Positions 27,393 to 35,862 of a stretch of DNA of 39,393 bases are shown here, piece by piece. The notes under the pieces are model-generated. The model did not search any database, was not told the origin of the DNA, and saw only the letters and a program-made list of their open reading frames with translations. This DNA is from Deltaproteobacteria bacterium (lineage in GTDB: Bacteria > Desulfobacterota > Desulfobulbia > Desulfobulbales > Desulfobulbaceae), in assembly GCA_024277485.1 (NCBI GenBank), contig JAJRVA010000017.1, positions 1-39,393 on the forward strand, in the 5' to 3' direction. Each line of letters starts with the position of its first letter. Position 1 is the first letter of the stretch. A program made the position numbers and the translations under genes.

Positions 27393-29197
27393 TGCGTTCT
27401 CTGCTTGCAAAGGCGGTTCGTTATAACAGCCTGCGCCCCCTGGACCTGCATGCCGGGTTGACGGCCCAGCAGTGGAGCGGCGCCAGTTGTCCCGACCTCC
27501 TCCTTGCCGCCGCCCTTGCCAGCCGGTCAGTGGGGGAGGGGCATATATGCCTGCCGCTTGGTGAGGTCACGGAGTCTGTTTTTGGCCCGGACCTGCCCTG
27601 TCCTGTCCCCGGGATCGGCAAATGGCGGGAAACGCTTTTGAGCAGCGGGGTTGTCGGACGACCAGGCGGCCCGGAACCGCTTATCCTTGACAGGGACGAC
27701 AGGCTGTATCTGGCCAGGTATTTTTCGTGTGAGACCCTGATCAGTGATGACTTGCGGCGGCGGAGCTTGAGCACTCCTGCGGTGGACATGCAAAGAGCTG
27801 CGCAGCTCCTGGGCCGTCTTTTTGGTGACTCGAGTCAAAATGACGGCCAGAGACTGGCTGCCGCCGCTGCTGTACTGCAGCAGTTTCTGGTTATCTCCGG
27901 GGGGCCGGGTACCGGTAAAACTTATACAGTGGCCCGGTTTCTTGCCCTGCTGCAGACCCTTGCCGGAGGCAGTCTGCGTATTGGTTTGTCAGCTCCGACC
28001 GGCAGGGCCGCCGTGCGTCTTCACGAGTCCATTGTCCAGGCCAGGCAGTCACTGGATGATGATCTTGCCGGCGCTGTGCCTGATGCTACGCAGACCCTGC
28101 ATCGGTTGCTTGGCCTGAATCCACGGAACGGGATGTACCGGTATAATAAAAGAAATCAGCTGCACCTGGATCTGGTGGTCATTGATGAGGCTTCGATGAT
28201 AGATGTGCCGCTGATGGCCGGTCTGCTTGAGGCGCTTCCGGAGAGCGCGAGACTGATCTTGCTCGGGGACCGGGACCAGTTGACTTCAGTTGAAGCGGGC
28301 AGTTTGCTCGGAGACATCTGCAGCAGGGAACAGGCCTGGTCCGCTCCATTCTGCAACCGGATTCGGGAGCTGACCGGAACAGAAGTGGCGCCTGCGGGTG
28401 AACACCGGTCGTTCGGTGACTCGGTTGCCCTGCTGCGGACCAGTTATCGTTTTGCCGGGAAGAGCGGTATAGGTCAACTGGCCTCCATTGTGAATGCGGG
28501 TGACCGGGACGGCCTGACCGAAATCCTGGCACAAAAACACAGAGACCTTGTCTGTATCCAATCCGGCAGAGATGATTTCAGGACCTGGCTGGAAGAAAAG
28601 ATATGGCAGGGAGTAAAAGAGTGTTTCCCTGCCCCCGGGCCGGAAGAGGCCCTTGCCGCCCTGGGCAGGTTCAGGGTCCTGTGTGCGGTCCGGGAAGGTA
28701 AGACCGGTGTGGCCGGGGTCAATCAGCTGGCGGAATCAATGCTTGCCCGGCGTGGAGTGATAAGCGGGGAAGAGCAGTGGTATCGGGGACGGCCGGTAAT
28801 GATTCGGAAAAATCAGTACAGTCTGCAGCTCTTCAACGGTGATATCGGGATTGCCTGGCCGGACCAGGATGGACAGATGTGGGCATGGTTCCGGCGGCCT
28901 GACGGATCGTTAGGACCGGTTTCCCTTTCCAGGCTGCCGGAACATGAAACAGCCTATGCGACCACGGTGCACAAGGCGCAGGGCTCTGAATTTGACGAGG
29001 TACTCCTGATTCTCCCCCTGGAGGATAACCGTATTCTGAGCCGGGAGCTGATCTATACCGGTATTACCAGGGCAAGAAAAAAATTGACCCTGTACGGAGA
29101 TTTTGTTCTGCTGACAGAGAGTATCACCCGCAGAGTTGTCCGCTACTCAGGTTTGCCGGACAGCCTGCGGCATGACCCAAAATCAGACAATGGATAA
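27392..29197 (+). CDS. recD: Exodeoxyribonuclease V subunit alpha, RecD
   Basis: A 601-residue SF1B 5'-3' helicase. Walker A is ISGGPGTGKTYT (about 168-179). Walker B is VIDEASMIDV, followed by LGDRDQLTSVEAG, and the C-terminal UvrD-like motif is YATTVHKAQGSEFDEV with 'YTGITRARKKL'. A divergent N-terminal domain precedes the motor, as in RecD1. The ATG at 27392 overlaps the recB stop and has a strong GGGAGGGGGG just before it; an ATG at 27371 is less likely. The recC-recB-recD order, each joined by TGATG, implies a single transcript. Confidence 0.96.
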   Translation: MRSLLAKAVRYNSLRPLDLHAGLTAQQWSGASCPDLLLAAALASRSVGEGHICLPLGEVTESVFGPDLPCPVPGIGKWRETLLSSGVVGRPGGPEPLILDRDDRLYLARYFSCETLISDDLRRRSLSTPAVDMQRAAQLLGRLFGDSSQNDGQRLAAAAAVLQQFLVISGGPGTGKTYTVARFLALLQTLAGGSLRIGLSAPTGRAAVRLHESIVQARQSLDDDLAGAVPDATQTLHRLLGLNPRNGMYRYNKRNQLHLDLVVIDEASMIDVPLMAGLLEALPESARLILLGDRDQLTSVEAGSLLGDICSREQAWSAPFCNRIRELTGTEVAPAGEHRSFGDSVALLRTSYRFAGKSGIGQLASIVNAGDRDGLTEILAQKHRDLVCIQSGRDDFRTWLEEKIWQGVKECFPAPGPEEALAALGRFRVLCAVREGKTGVAGVNQLAESMLARRGVISGEEQWYRGRPVMIRKNQYSLQLFNGDIGIAWPDQDGQMWAWFRRPDGSLGPVSLSRLPEHETAYATTVHKAQGSEFDEVLLILPLEDNRILSRELIYTGITRARKKLTLYGDFVLLTESITRRVVRYSGLPDSLRHDPKSDNG

Positions 29198-29203
29198 ATA
29201 ACA

Positions 29204-30139
29204 ATGGAAATACGAAAACTCGAAGTTTTCTGTAAGGTGGTGGAGTTAAAAAGTTTCACCAATGCGGCAGAGGCTGTGCTGCTGTCCCAGCCGACAGTGA
29301 GCGAACATGTCCGCAGCCTTGAAGAGGAGCTGGGCCAGAAATTGATTGACCGGTTGGGGCGCAGGGCGGAACCGACCCCTGTGGGCAGGATAGTATATAA
29401 ATACGGTGTCAGGATGCTGCGCCTGCACCAGCAGGCAGTCGAGTCTGTCGAGCAATATGGCGGCAGACTTGCCGGCCGTATCCTGATCGGAGCAGGTACC
29501 ATCCCCGGGACGTATGTCCTGCCGATGCTGATCAGCCGGTTTCGGAAGAAATACTCATCCATCCGGGCCACGCTCCGCATTGCCGGTTCGCAGCTCATTG
29601 CCACGGAGGTGCTGGAGGGAAACCTGGACCTGGGAATAGTCGGGGCACGGTGGAGTGAAAAGGGACTTGAGTGGCGGCAAGCCTTTGCCGACCGGCTGGC
29701 CCTTGTCGTCAGCAGGGATCATCCCTGGGCAGGCCGTGCCGGGGCACAACTGCAGGAACTTCGTGAGGAGCCGTTTATCCTTCGGGAGAATGGCTCAGGA
29801 ACACGCCGGGTGATAGACAGGATCCTTGAGAACAACGGGATACATCCGTCCACTCTCAGGGAAGTGGCGGAGATAGGTTCCACCGCTGCCGTCAAGGAGG
29901 CCGTGAGAACAGGTATCGGCATTTCAATCCTGTCTGCCAGGTCTGTGGAGCAGGAGGTGGAATACGGTGTGCTGGCGACAATTCCGATTGAAGGGGTGCA
30001 GCTTGAACGTTCGTTTTATCTCATCAGGAGAAAGAACAGGGAACTGTCCCCGGTTGCGGCAGTCTTCTGGGATTACCTGTTGCAGCAGGGAAGAAAAAAC
30101 CCGGAACAAGGTATCACAGGTGTTCCTCTGCCGGGCTGA
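29204..30139 (+). CDS. LysR-family regulator, selenium-metabolism-associated type
   Basis: A 311-residue LysR regulator. The N-terminal winged helix (1-60) includes 'SFTNAAEAVLLSQPTVSEHVRSLEEELG'-type LysR sequence. The effector domain (about 90-300) has 'GTIPGTYVLPMLISRFRKKY', 'LDLGIVGARW', 'EEPFILRENGSGTRRVID' and 'AVKEAVRTGIGISILSARSVE'. This pattern resembles the LysR subgroup annotated as selenium-metabolism-associated, often found near selenium genes; I match it from memory. It starts six bases after recD and may be co-transcribed. If the subgroup call is right, it supports a selenium-using host. The effector is unknown. Confidence 0.8.
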   Translation: MEIRKLEVFCKVVELKSFTNAAEAVLLSQPTVSEHVRSLEEELGQKLIDRLGRRAEPTPVGRIVYKYGVRMLRLHQQAVESVEQYGGRLAGRILIGAGTIPGTYVLPMLISRFRKKYSSIRATLRIAGSQLIATEVLEGNLDLGIVGARWSEKGLEWRQAFADRLALVVSRDHPWAGRAGAQLQELREEPFILRENGSGTRRVIDRILENNGIHPSTLREVAEIGSTAAVKEAVRTGIGISILSARSVEQEVEYGVLATIPIEGVQLERSFYLIRRKNRELSPVAAVFWDYLLQQGRKNPEQGITGVPLPG

Positions 30140-30165
30140 CCCTCTGCAGTGATTCGGGATGGAGT

Positions 30166-30432
30166 TTAATATCCTGAATCCCGGCGGGGCGGGCGTGGTT
30201 TTGCCTGGTTGACCCTCAGTTTACGTCCCTGCATATCACTGTCATCCAGTGATTTGATCGCCTCTTCCGCAGCCGAGTCGTCATCCATCTCAACAAAACC
30301 GAAGCCCTTTGACCGGCCCGAGTACCTGTCCATGATGATTTTTGCACTGGCAACCTCGCCGAACTCGGCAAAGGCGGCCCGTAAATCGTTATCTGTTACA
30401 CTGTAGGGCAGGTTTCCAACATAGATGTTCAT
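30166..30432 (-). CDS. RRM-type RNA-binding protein
   Basis: An 88-residue single RNA-recognition-motif protein. RNP2 is IYVGNLPY (3-10) and RNP1 is SKGFGFVEM (about 41-49), with the aromatic residues that stack on RNA. The tail is short and basic (KPRPPRRDSGY). In cyanobacteria and some proteobacteria such proteins are induced by cold and bind mRNA; the role here is inferred. The 204-base gap upstream carries two strong inverted repeats on the side of its leader. It ends 26 bases from the convergent LysR gene. Confidence 0.93.
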   Translation of the reverse strand: MNIYVGNLPYSVTDNDLRAAFAEFGEVASAKIIMDRYSGRSKGFGFVEMDDDSAAEEAIKSLDDSDMQGRKLRVNQAKPRPPRRDSGY

Positions 30433-30455
30433 ACGCCGACACTCTCAATAGCTGT

Positions 30456-30545
30456 GTACGTTTATTTATAACATGCTCAAAAGTAAGCCAAACGTACATG
30501 GTACTTTCAAGCGTAACGAAGCAGGCGCAATGCGTAACTGCTTCG
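30456..30545 (-). promoter_or_regulatory. Structured upstream region of the RRM gene (two inverted repeats)
   Basis: GTACGTTT (30456-30463) is the exact reverse complement of AAACGTAC (30490-30497). Further upstream CGAAGCAG (30517-30524) pairs with CTGCTTCG (30538-30545), with an inner CGC/GCG. Read on the minus strand, both hairpins lie 24-113 bases before the RRM start codon, where a leader RNA would be. The rest of the gap (to 30636) has nothing I recognise. Confidence 0.5.
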
Positions 30546-30636
30546 CAGTAGTTTGCTTGTGAAATATGCGGGCTGGTCCGGATCCATCCCTCACCGCTTG
30601 TATTACTGTATATTACCCGGTTAAGGCAATGTATTT

Positions 30637-31026
30637 TCAGGGGAGCAACCTGGTTGCCCGGTGCAACTGGTCGGATGTAAGCTGATCGAGAAACTCCATG
30701 CCGATGCGGAACTGCGGCATGGAGTCATCGGATTTCTTGTCAAACCAGACAGGCTTTACCGGCAGGGTCAGCGGTGGCAGGTCCGTATCCGGGGAAGAGA
30801 CGATGATGTTGAGCTGCAGGGTATCTGAACTCATGGGGCCAAGGACAATGTGGGTGCGGTCAAACATGATCTTGTCGAGAGCGACACCTGCTCCCTGGCG
30901 GGATATGCTGATCAGCTTTCCCCAGAAGGTGGGGGAAAGGGGCGGCCCGTTTTTGCCCTGCGAAAGAAATACACCTACTTTCAGGCCGGATGACTGCCGC
31001 TCTTCTTTACGCCGTTCAGACTGCAA
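30637..31026 (-). CDS. PilZ-like domain protein
   Basis: A 129-residue protein with the outline of a PilZ domain. It has an N-terminal RxxxR (R6-R10 in ERRKEER), then 'LISISRQGAGVAL' in the position of the (D/N)xSxxG motif, and a final 'FRIGMEFLDQL' typical of PilZ. PilZ domains bind cyclic di-GMP through RxxxR and (D/N)xSxxG. Here the Asp/Asn is replaced by Ser, so binding may be weak or absent. It stands alone, with a 105-base gap after the second RND pump's stop and 204 bases to the RRM gene. Confidence 0.7.
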   Translation of the reverse strand: MQSERRKEERQSSGLKVGVFLSQGKNGPPLSPTFWGKLISISRQGAGVALDKIMFDRTHIVLGPMSSDTLQLNIIVSSPDTDLPPLTLPVKPVWFDKKSDDSMPQFRIGMEFLDQLTSDQLHRATRLLP

Positions 31027-31131
31027 TAAGTTCTCCCCTAATCACGTAATTATATAGAAGTATACCATACCTGGGCAATGCTTTGAAAGGGCGGGGGGCA
31101 GAAAAGTGAGATTCAGCGGGGATTGCGGTTT

Positions 31132-34100
31132 TCAGCGCTTCAAAATTGTACCGGAACGGTTCTCTTCCCGCCCGATAAAAAAGACAAGCAGGCAGGGAAT
31201 GACAAAGAGGGTGAACATGGTTGAGACGGCCAGGCCGCCAAGGAGAATGGAGCCAAGTCCCCGGTACAGCTCGCTTCCCGAACCTGTGGAGAGGACAAGG
31301 GGCGCCAGGGCCAGCAGGCTTGTCGTTGCGCTCATGAAGATGGGCCGGATGCGGGTCCTGACCGCGTCCAGAATGGCAGGCATGCCGGTCAGGTCGTGGC
31401 GGCGGACATTGTTGAGGGACTGGTGGACAATGAGGATGGCGTTGTTGACGACCGTGCCGATGAGGATGATAAAACCCAGCATGGCAAGAACGTCAAAGGC
31501 CTGGGGCGCAACCAGGGCATTGACCAGCCGCAGGCCGATAAAGCCCCCGGCCGCTGCCAGGGGAACCGTGAACAGGATGATAAACGGGTACAGAAAATTT
31601 TCAAACAGGGCCGCCATGAGCAGGTAGGTTATCAGCAGGGCCAGCAGCAGGTTCCATTGGAGGGCTTTTCCTGTTTCCGTCAGCTTATCCGCATTGCCAC
31701 CGAGGCGAACCTGAATTCCCTGCAGACGTCCGGCCTGCCGGAGGGGCCCGATAATACCGGACTCAAGGGTCCCCATCGCCGTCTGCAGCGGGATTGATTT
31801 CGGCGGCGTCACCTGCAGGGTGATGGTCCTGGCTCTTTCCAGGTGATTGATCCGGGGCATGCCGGAACCGTACTGCAGGGTGGCAACGTCACCTACCCGG
31901 ATCAGGTCGCCGAACCTGTTGACGAGAGGGGCCCTGAGAAGATCTTCAGGCGTTGCAAAGACCTGGTCGCTTCCCTTGAGCACAAGGTCGATCTGCTTGA
32001 CCCCTTCCGGGCGGTATTCTTCTATTTTTCTTCCGTCCATGAGGATGTCCACGTACACGCCCAGTTCGTCTTCACTCAGGCCGTTGGCAGCCAGTTTTTC
32101 CTTGTTGGGTATAATCCGCACCTCGGGATAACTTGTTTCCAGGGACGGGACCGGTCTGACCTGGGCTCCCGGGATCTCCTGCCGGATCATGCCGAAGAGT
32201 GTCCGGGAGACCTCAATGATGGTATCAATATCAGTCCCGGATATATTGACATCCACGTTCCGTCCCTGGCCGATGCCATGTTCAAAGATACCTGCCTGGA
32301 TGCTGACGCCGAAAACCCCGGGGATGGAGTTCATGATCCGGTTGAAGAGCGGTATCATCTCCCTGGCCCGTGTCTCGTGAACACTGACGCCGCCGAAAAT
32401 GTTGAACCGGTCCGCGCCCACGTAAAACATCTGTTTTATCTGCGGGATGCCGTCCAGGCCGTCTTCTTTGAAATAGGGTCCTGCATCGTTGAAAATTTTT
32501 TCTCCCATGCTTTTCAGCTTGTCAACCGAGTAGCCGGGAGGAGGAATCAGGATGTTCAGAATGAGGTTGCGGTTGCCCTGGGGCAGGTATTCGGCGCTGG
32601 GTATCAGGAGATAGGTGAGGCCCAGGGAAAGGGAGGTGAAAAGGATAACCGTGGTCAACCTGGTCAGGGTGTTTTTGAGGCAGAAGGAAGACAGCCGCAT
32701 GATAGCGGACACGAAGAACGGTCCCACGACACTTTTCTGCAGTCTGCCCGGTTCCCTCTCCTTTTTTCTTTTGTAGAACTGATGCATCAGGGTGGGGATG
32801 ACCGAAATGGAGACAAAGAGACTGAGCAGGATGGCAAAGGTGATGGCGATGGCAATGTCCCGGAAAAGCTGGCCCGCCTCCTCCTGCATAAAGATAACCG
32901 GTAGAAACACCGCAACCGTGGTGGCGGTTGATGCCAGGACAGCGCCCCATACTTCCCGTGTTCCGTCATAGGCCGCCGCAAATGCCTTTTTACCTGTTTT
33001 CCGGTGGCGGTCGATGTTTTCCAGCACCACGATGGCGTTATCCACCAACATGCCCACGGCAAAGGAAATCCCGGCCAGGCTGACCACATTCAGATTTCTG
33101 CCCATCAGCCAGAGGAAGATAAAGGTGCCGATTGCGGAAATCGGGATGGCCAGGGCGGTTGTAATGGTGGAGGTAAGGCTGCGCAGGAACAGGAGCAGGA
33201 CGCAGATGGCCAGGATGCCGCCGATCAGGATATTCTGCTTGACCAGCTTGAGCGCCCTGTTGATGTAGGGACGCTGGTCATAGACCCAGTCAATGTACAG
33301 ATCGTTTTCCGCCAGGATGGTTTTGTTGAGACGCTGCACCTCTTTTTCAAGACGGTCGCTCATCTCCAGGACATTGGCCCCCTGTTCCTTGCGTATGCCG
33401 ATGACAATAACCTGGGTGTTGTTATGGAGCACAGCGACGCTTTCTTTCTGGAAACCCGGGGCCGCAGTGGCCACATCGCGGAGATACACCCGCCTGATTC
33501 CGTCGTCAAAGAGAACAACATCAAGCGGGTCGGAAGGTTCCTGGAACTGGCTGACTGTACGGATCCGGTAATTTTTTTTGCCCATGCTGAGGACCCCGGC
33601 CGAGATGTTCCGGTTTGCCCTCTTGATTGCCCCGCTGATCTGGTTGATGGTGATATTGTAGCGAGCCATCTTTTCCGCATCAATGGTGATGTGCAGCTCA
33701 TTTTCAGTGCCGCCGAAAACAAACAGGGAACCGACCCCCCTGACCCGTTCCAGCTGCTGGCGGACGCGTTCTTCAAAAAAAGTCCGGAACCGGTTGATGT
33801 GCTGTGTATTTTCCGGCCTGGTCTTGAGCATCATCCAGATGACCGGAGAACTCTGCGCCCCGGCCGCCTTGATCTTCGGTCTGTCGGCATTCTACGGGTA
33901 GCCGGTTACCTCGTTCAGCTTATTGGAGACCCGGAGCAGCGCGTTGTCAAGGTCAGTCCCAAGGGCGAAGGACAGGGTGATCTCGCCATAACTGTTGTAA
34001 CTTGCGCTTTCCATTTTGGTGAGTCCCTGCAGTCCTTTCAGGGTCTCTTCCTGCCTGTCGATGATCTCCTTTTCAATTTCATAGGGGGTGGCCCCTCCCC

Positions 34101-34251
34101 AGTTGGTGCTGACGGTTATTTTCGGGGTTTCCACATCCGGGGTGAGCTGGACCGGCAGTTTCCCGAGGCCGATGAGCCCGAAAATAACGATCAGGATGAC
34201 TCCGACCGTTACCGATACCGGCTTGTTGACGGAGTAGCGGACAATGTCCAT
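31132..34251 (-). pseudogene. Second RND efflux pump gene (AcrB/HAE1-like), interrupted by in-frame TAG
   Basis: A 1040-codon RND transporter frame broken only by TAG at 33894-33892 (codon 120). Before it the sequence starts 'MDIVRYSVNKPVSVTVGVIL' and reaches 'NKLNEVTGYP'; after it 'NADRPKIKAAG' continues the porter domain without a gap. Downstream all hallmarks remain: SFAVGMLVDNAIVVLENI in TM4 (near 405), the second-half 'GTVVNNAILIVHQS', and full length. Family members usually have an acidic residue at the stop position, so GAG to TAG would explain it. Translation could restart only deep inside the porter domain, leaving no first membrane helix. Nonsense mutation, sequencing error or suppression (including pyrrolysine) are the options; the first two are more likely. 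Confidence 0.85.
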
Positions 34252-35342
34252 CAGTCAGCGCTCTCGATCACGACCGCCTGGTCCGGCCGCAACCGCTCGT
34301 TGCCCTCGACGACCACGACCATGCCGGGAACAAAATAGGGATTGTCGACCCCGACCCTGCTGCCCAGAAAGGTCACGATATTGACGGGGAGCAGGGAAGC
34401 CTTGTCGTCCTTGACGGTATAGACAAAATCCTTGCCCTTGAACCTGACCAGGGCGTCGCGGGGCAGGATGCTGAGTTCCCGTTTCCTGCTGGAGGGGATA
34501 AAGACGGTGGCGGAAAGGTTGTCGACCACCACATCCTGCGGAGGGATGCTTATTTTCAGGAACACGTTCCTGGTTCGCTCGTCGGCAACCGGATCGATCT
34601 GGGTTATGATCCCGGTAAGCTGCCGGTTAAAGGCGTTGATGGTAACAGGGACCTCCTCGTTGAGGGAGATAAACTGCAGCACGGATTCCTCCACCGTAAC
34701 CCGGACAACGATGTCTTTGGTTGAACCCACTGCGACCAGGAGAGTCCCCTGCTGGACCCAGTCGCCGGTCTCGACATTCTTGTCCAGGACAATACCGTCG
34801 AACGGGGCCCTGATCTCACTCTTTCTCTTCCGGATGAGCAGCTTTTCCAGTTCCAGTTCCGACGATTTTTTTTCCGCCTGTGAATCCTGGAAAGAGAAGA
34901 GGGCGTCGTCATAGTTTTTTTCGCTGGTCCCCTTTCTTGACAGCAGCGTTTTCAGTCTTTCGAGGTTTTTTTCTGCCAGTTCGATACGGAGCTGGGCCTG
35001 GGCGATCCTGGTCTTGCGCAGGGCTATTTCCTGGTCGAGAAGTTCAGTGTCCAGCCGGACCAGCGGGTCTCCTTTGCCGACCCGGTCGCCTTCGCTGACC
35101 AGGACGCTTTTGACAAGGCCGGCGACCTCCGAAGAGACCCGGCTCGTCCTGTCAAAATCGATGAAACCGATAGAGGAACGGTTTTCCGCTACCACCTCTC
35201 TGGTGATCGGCTGCACGATTACCTTTGCCGGCGGAGGCTCCTGGGCCGGAGCAGTTGAACAGACCGATACGAACACCATCCAGACAAAAAGAAAATATCG
35301 CGCTGCAGACCGCTTGCACGTTTGAGCCTGGTAAAAACGCAT
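34251..35342 (-). CDS. RND efflux periplasmic adaptor (second system)
   Basis: A 363-residue membrane-fusion protein with a signal peptide ending near 'STAPAQE'. The lipoyl halves are 'VSSEVAGLVKSVLVSEGDRV' and 'IRAPFDGIVLDKNVETGDWV', separated by a coiled-coil hairpin (about 105-165). The beta-barrel ('VRVTVEESVLQFI') and membrane-proximal regions follow. Its stop shares TGATG with the pump gene. No outer-membrane channel gene is next to it, so it would need to borrow one, perhaps the TolC-like protein at 12892-14307. The pump partner is interrupted, so the system may be non-functional. Confidence 0.92.
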   Translation of the reverse strand: MRFYQAQTCKRSAARYFLFVWMVFVSVCSTAPAQEPPPAKVIVQPITREVVAENRSSIGFIDFDRTSRVSSEVAGLVKSVLVSEGDRVGKGDPLVRLDTELLDQEIALRKTRIAQAQLRIELAEKNLERLKTLLSRKGTSEKNYDDALFSFQDSQAEKKSSELELEKLLIRKRKSEIRAPFDGIVLDKNVETGDWVQQGTLLVAVGSTKDIVVRVTVEESVLQFISLNEEVPVTINAFNRQLTGIITQIDPVADERTRNVFLKISIPPQDVVVDNLSATVFIPSSRKRELSILPRDALVRFKGKDFVYTVKDDKASLLPVNIVTFLGSRVGVDNPYFVPGMVVVVEGNERLRPDQAVVIESAD

Positions 35343-35378
35343 AGTTACGAACCCTGTGATGAGTTGCCAGTCCTGAAA

Positions 35379-35401
35379 GGGTAAAATCGACGCCTTTACC
35401 C
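35379..35401. repeat. Perfect 7-bp inverted repeat upstream of the second RND operon
   Basis: GGGTAAA and TTTACCC flank a 9-base loop, 37 bases before the adaptor start codon and 63 bases after the cupin stop, both on the minus strand. It could be an operator of the efflux operon or a weak terminator of the cupin; only three T residues follow on the minus strand. No clear promoter boxes were found in this gap. Confidence 0.45.
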
Positions 35402-35463
35402 TGCCGGCGCAGAGGCAAAAGGTGACTCAACTGGTATGATTGTGTGCGTGTCCCTGTGGCTGA

Positions 35464-35781
35464 TCAGATCGGAGGCGCGATGGTGACCAGGATACGGAGG
35501 TCGGTATCCGCCCTGACACCGTGCGGTTCGCTGATATCCGAGACCAGGATGTCTCCAGGTTTGGCTGGAATAGCTACCTCGTTGTCCCCTAAAAAGGCAC
35601 CTGTTCCCTCGATGATGAGGATACTGACCTGGCCTTCAAGGTCGTGTGAATGCACGGGAAAAATCCTCCCGGCCGCGATGTTGAAGTTGATGATTTTGAA
35701 AAATTCAGAGTCATGGATAACAAAATTTTTCATGCCAAGCGGGTTGAACTCGCGGGTTGTATCCAGTTCATATTTTTTCAT
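35464..35781 (-). CDS. Small cupin-domain protein
   Basis: A 105-residue single cupin. Metal-ligand motifs are visible: 'FPVHSHDLEGQVSILIIEGTGAFLG' (read in pieces: HxH with Glu/Gln) and the second-box 'EPHGVRA'. Cupins of this size are often sensors or isomerases; no substrate can be read. A GAAGAGGGAAAG purine run directly precedes the ATG. It lies downstream of the glycosyltransferase with an 81-base gap that contains the palindrome CAGGATTATTCCTG (35805-35818). Confidence 0.82.
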   Translation of the reverse strand: MKKYELDTTREFNPLGMKNFVIHDSEFFKIINFNIAAGRIFPVHSHDLEGQVSILIIEGTGAFLGDNEVAIPAKPGDILVSDISEPHGVRADTDLRILVTIAPPI

Positions 35782-35804
35782 CTTTCCCTCTTCAAGAAAA
35801 TTGT

Positions 35805-35818
35805 CAGGATTATTCCTG
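35805..35818. repeat. Palindrome in the cupin leader
   Basis: CAGGA-TTAT-TCCTG is a 14-base inverted repeat 24 bases before the cupin ATG. AT-rich sequence containing TATAAG/TATAAA lies immediately upstream on the minus strand. This is a plausible operator position, with no known matching regulator. Confidence 0.35.
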
Positions 35819-35862
35819 TTTATATCTTATAAGAATAAGGGGAAAAATTCCAACAGGAAGGT

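Noticed and set aside
33004..34338. 444-codon plus-strand open frame
   Set aside because: It lies entirely opposite the second RND pump/adaptor genes, has no recognisable motif, and looks like a codon-bias shadow. The same holds for long frames at 12991-14217 (minus), 21367-22737 (minus), 31843-32904 (plus) and 35986-37056 (plus).
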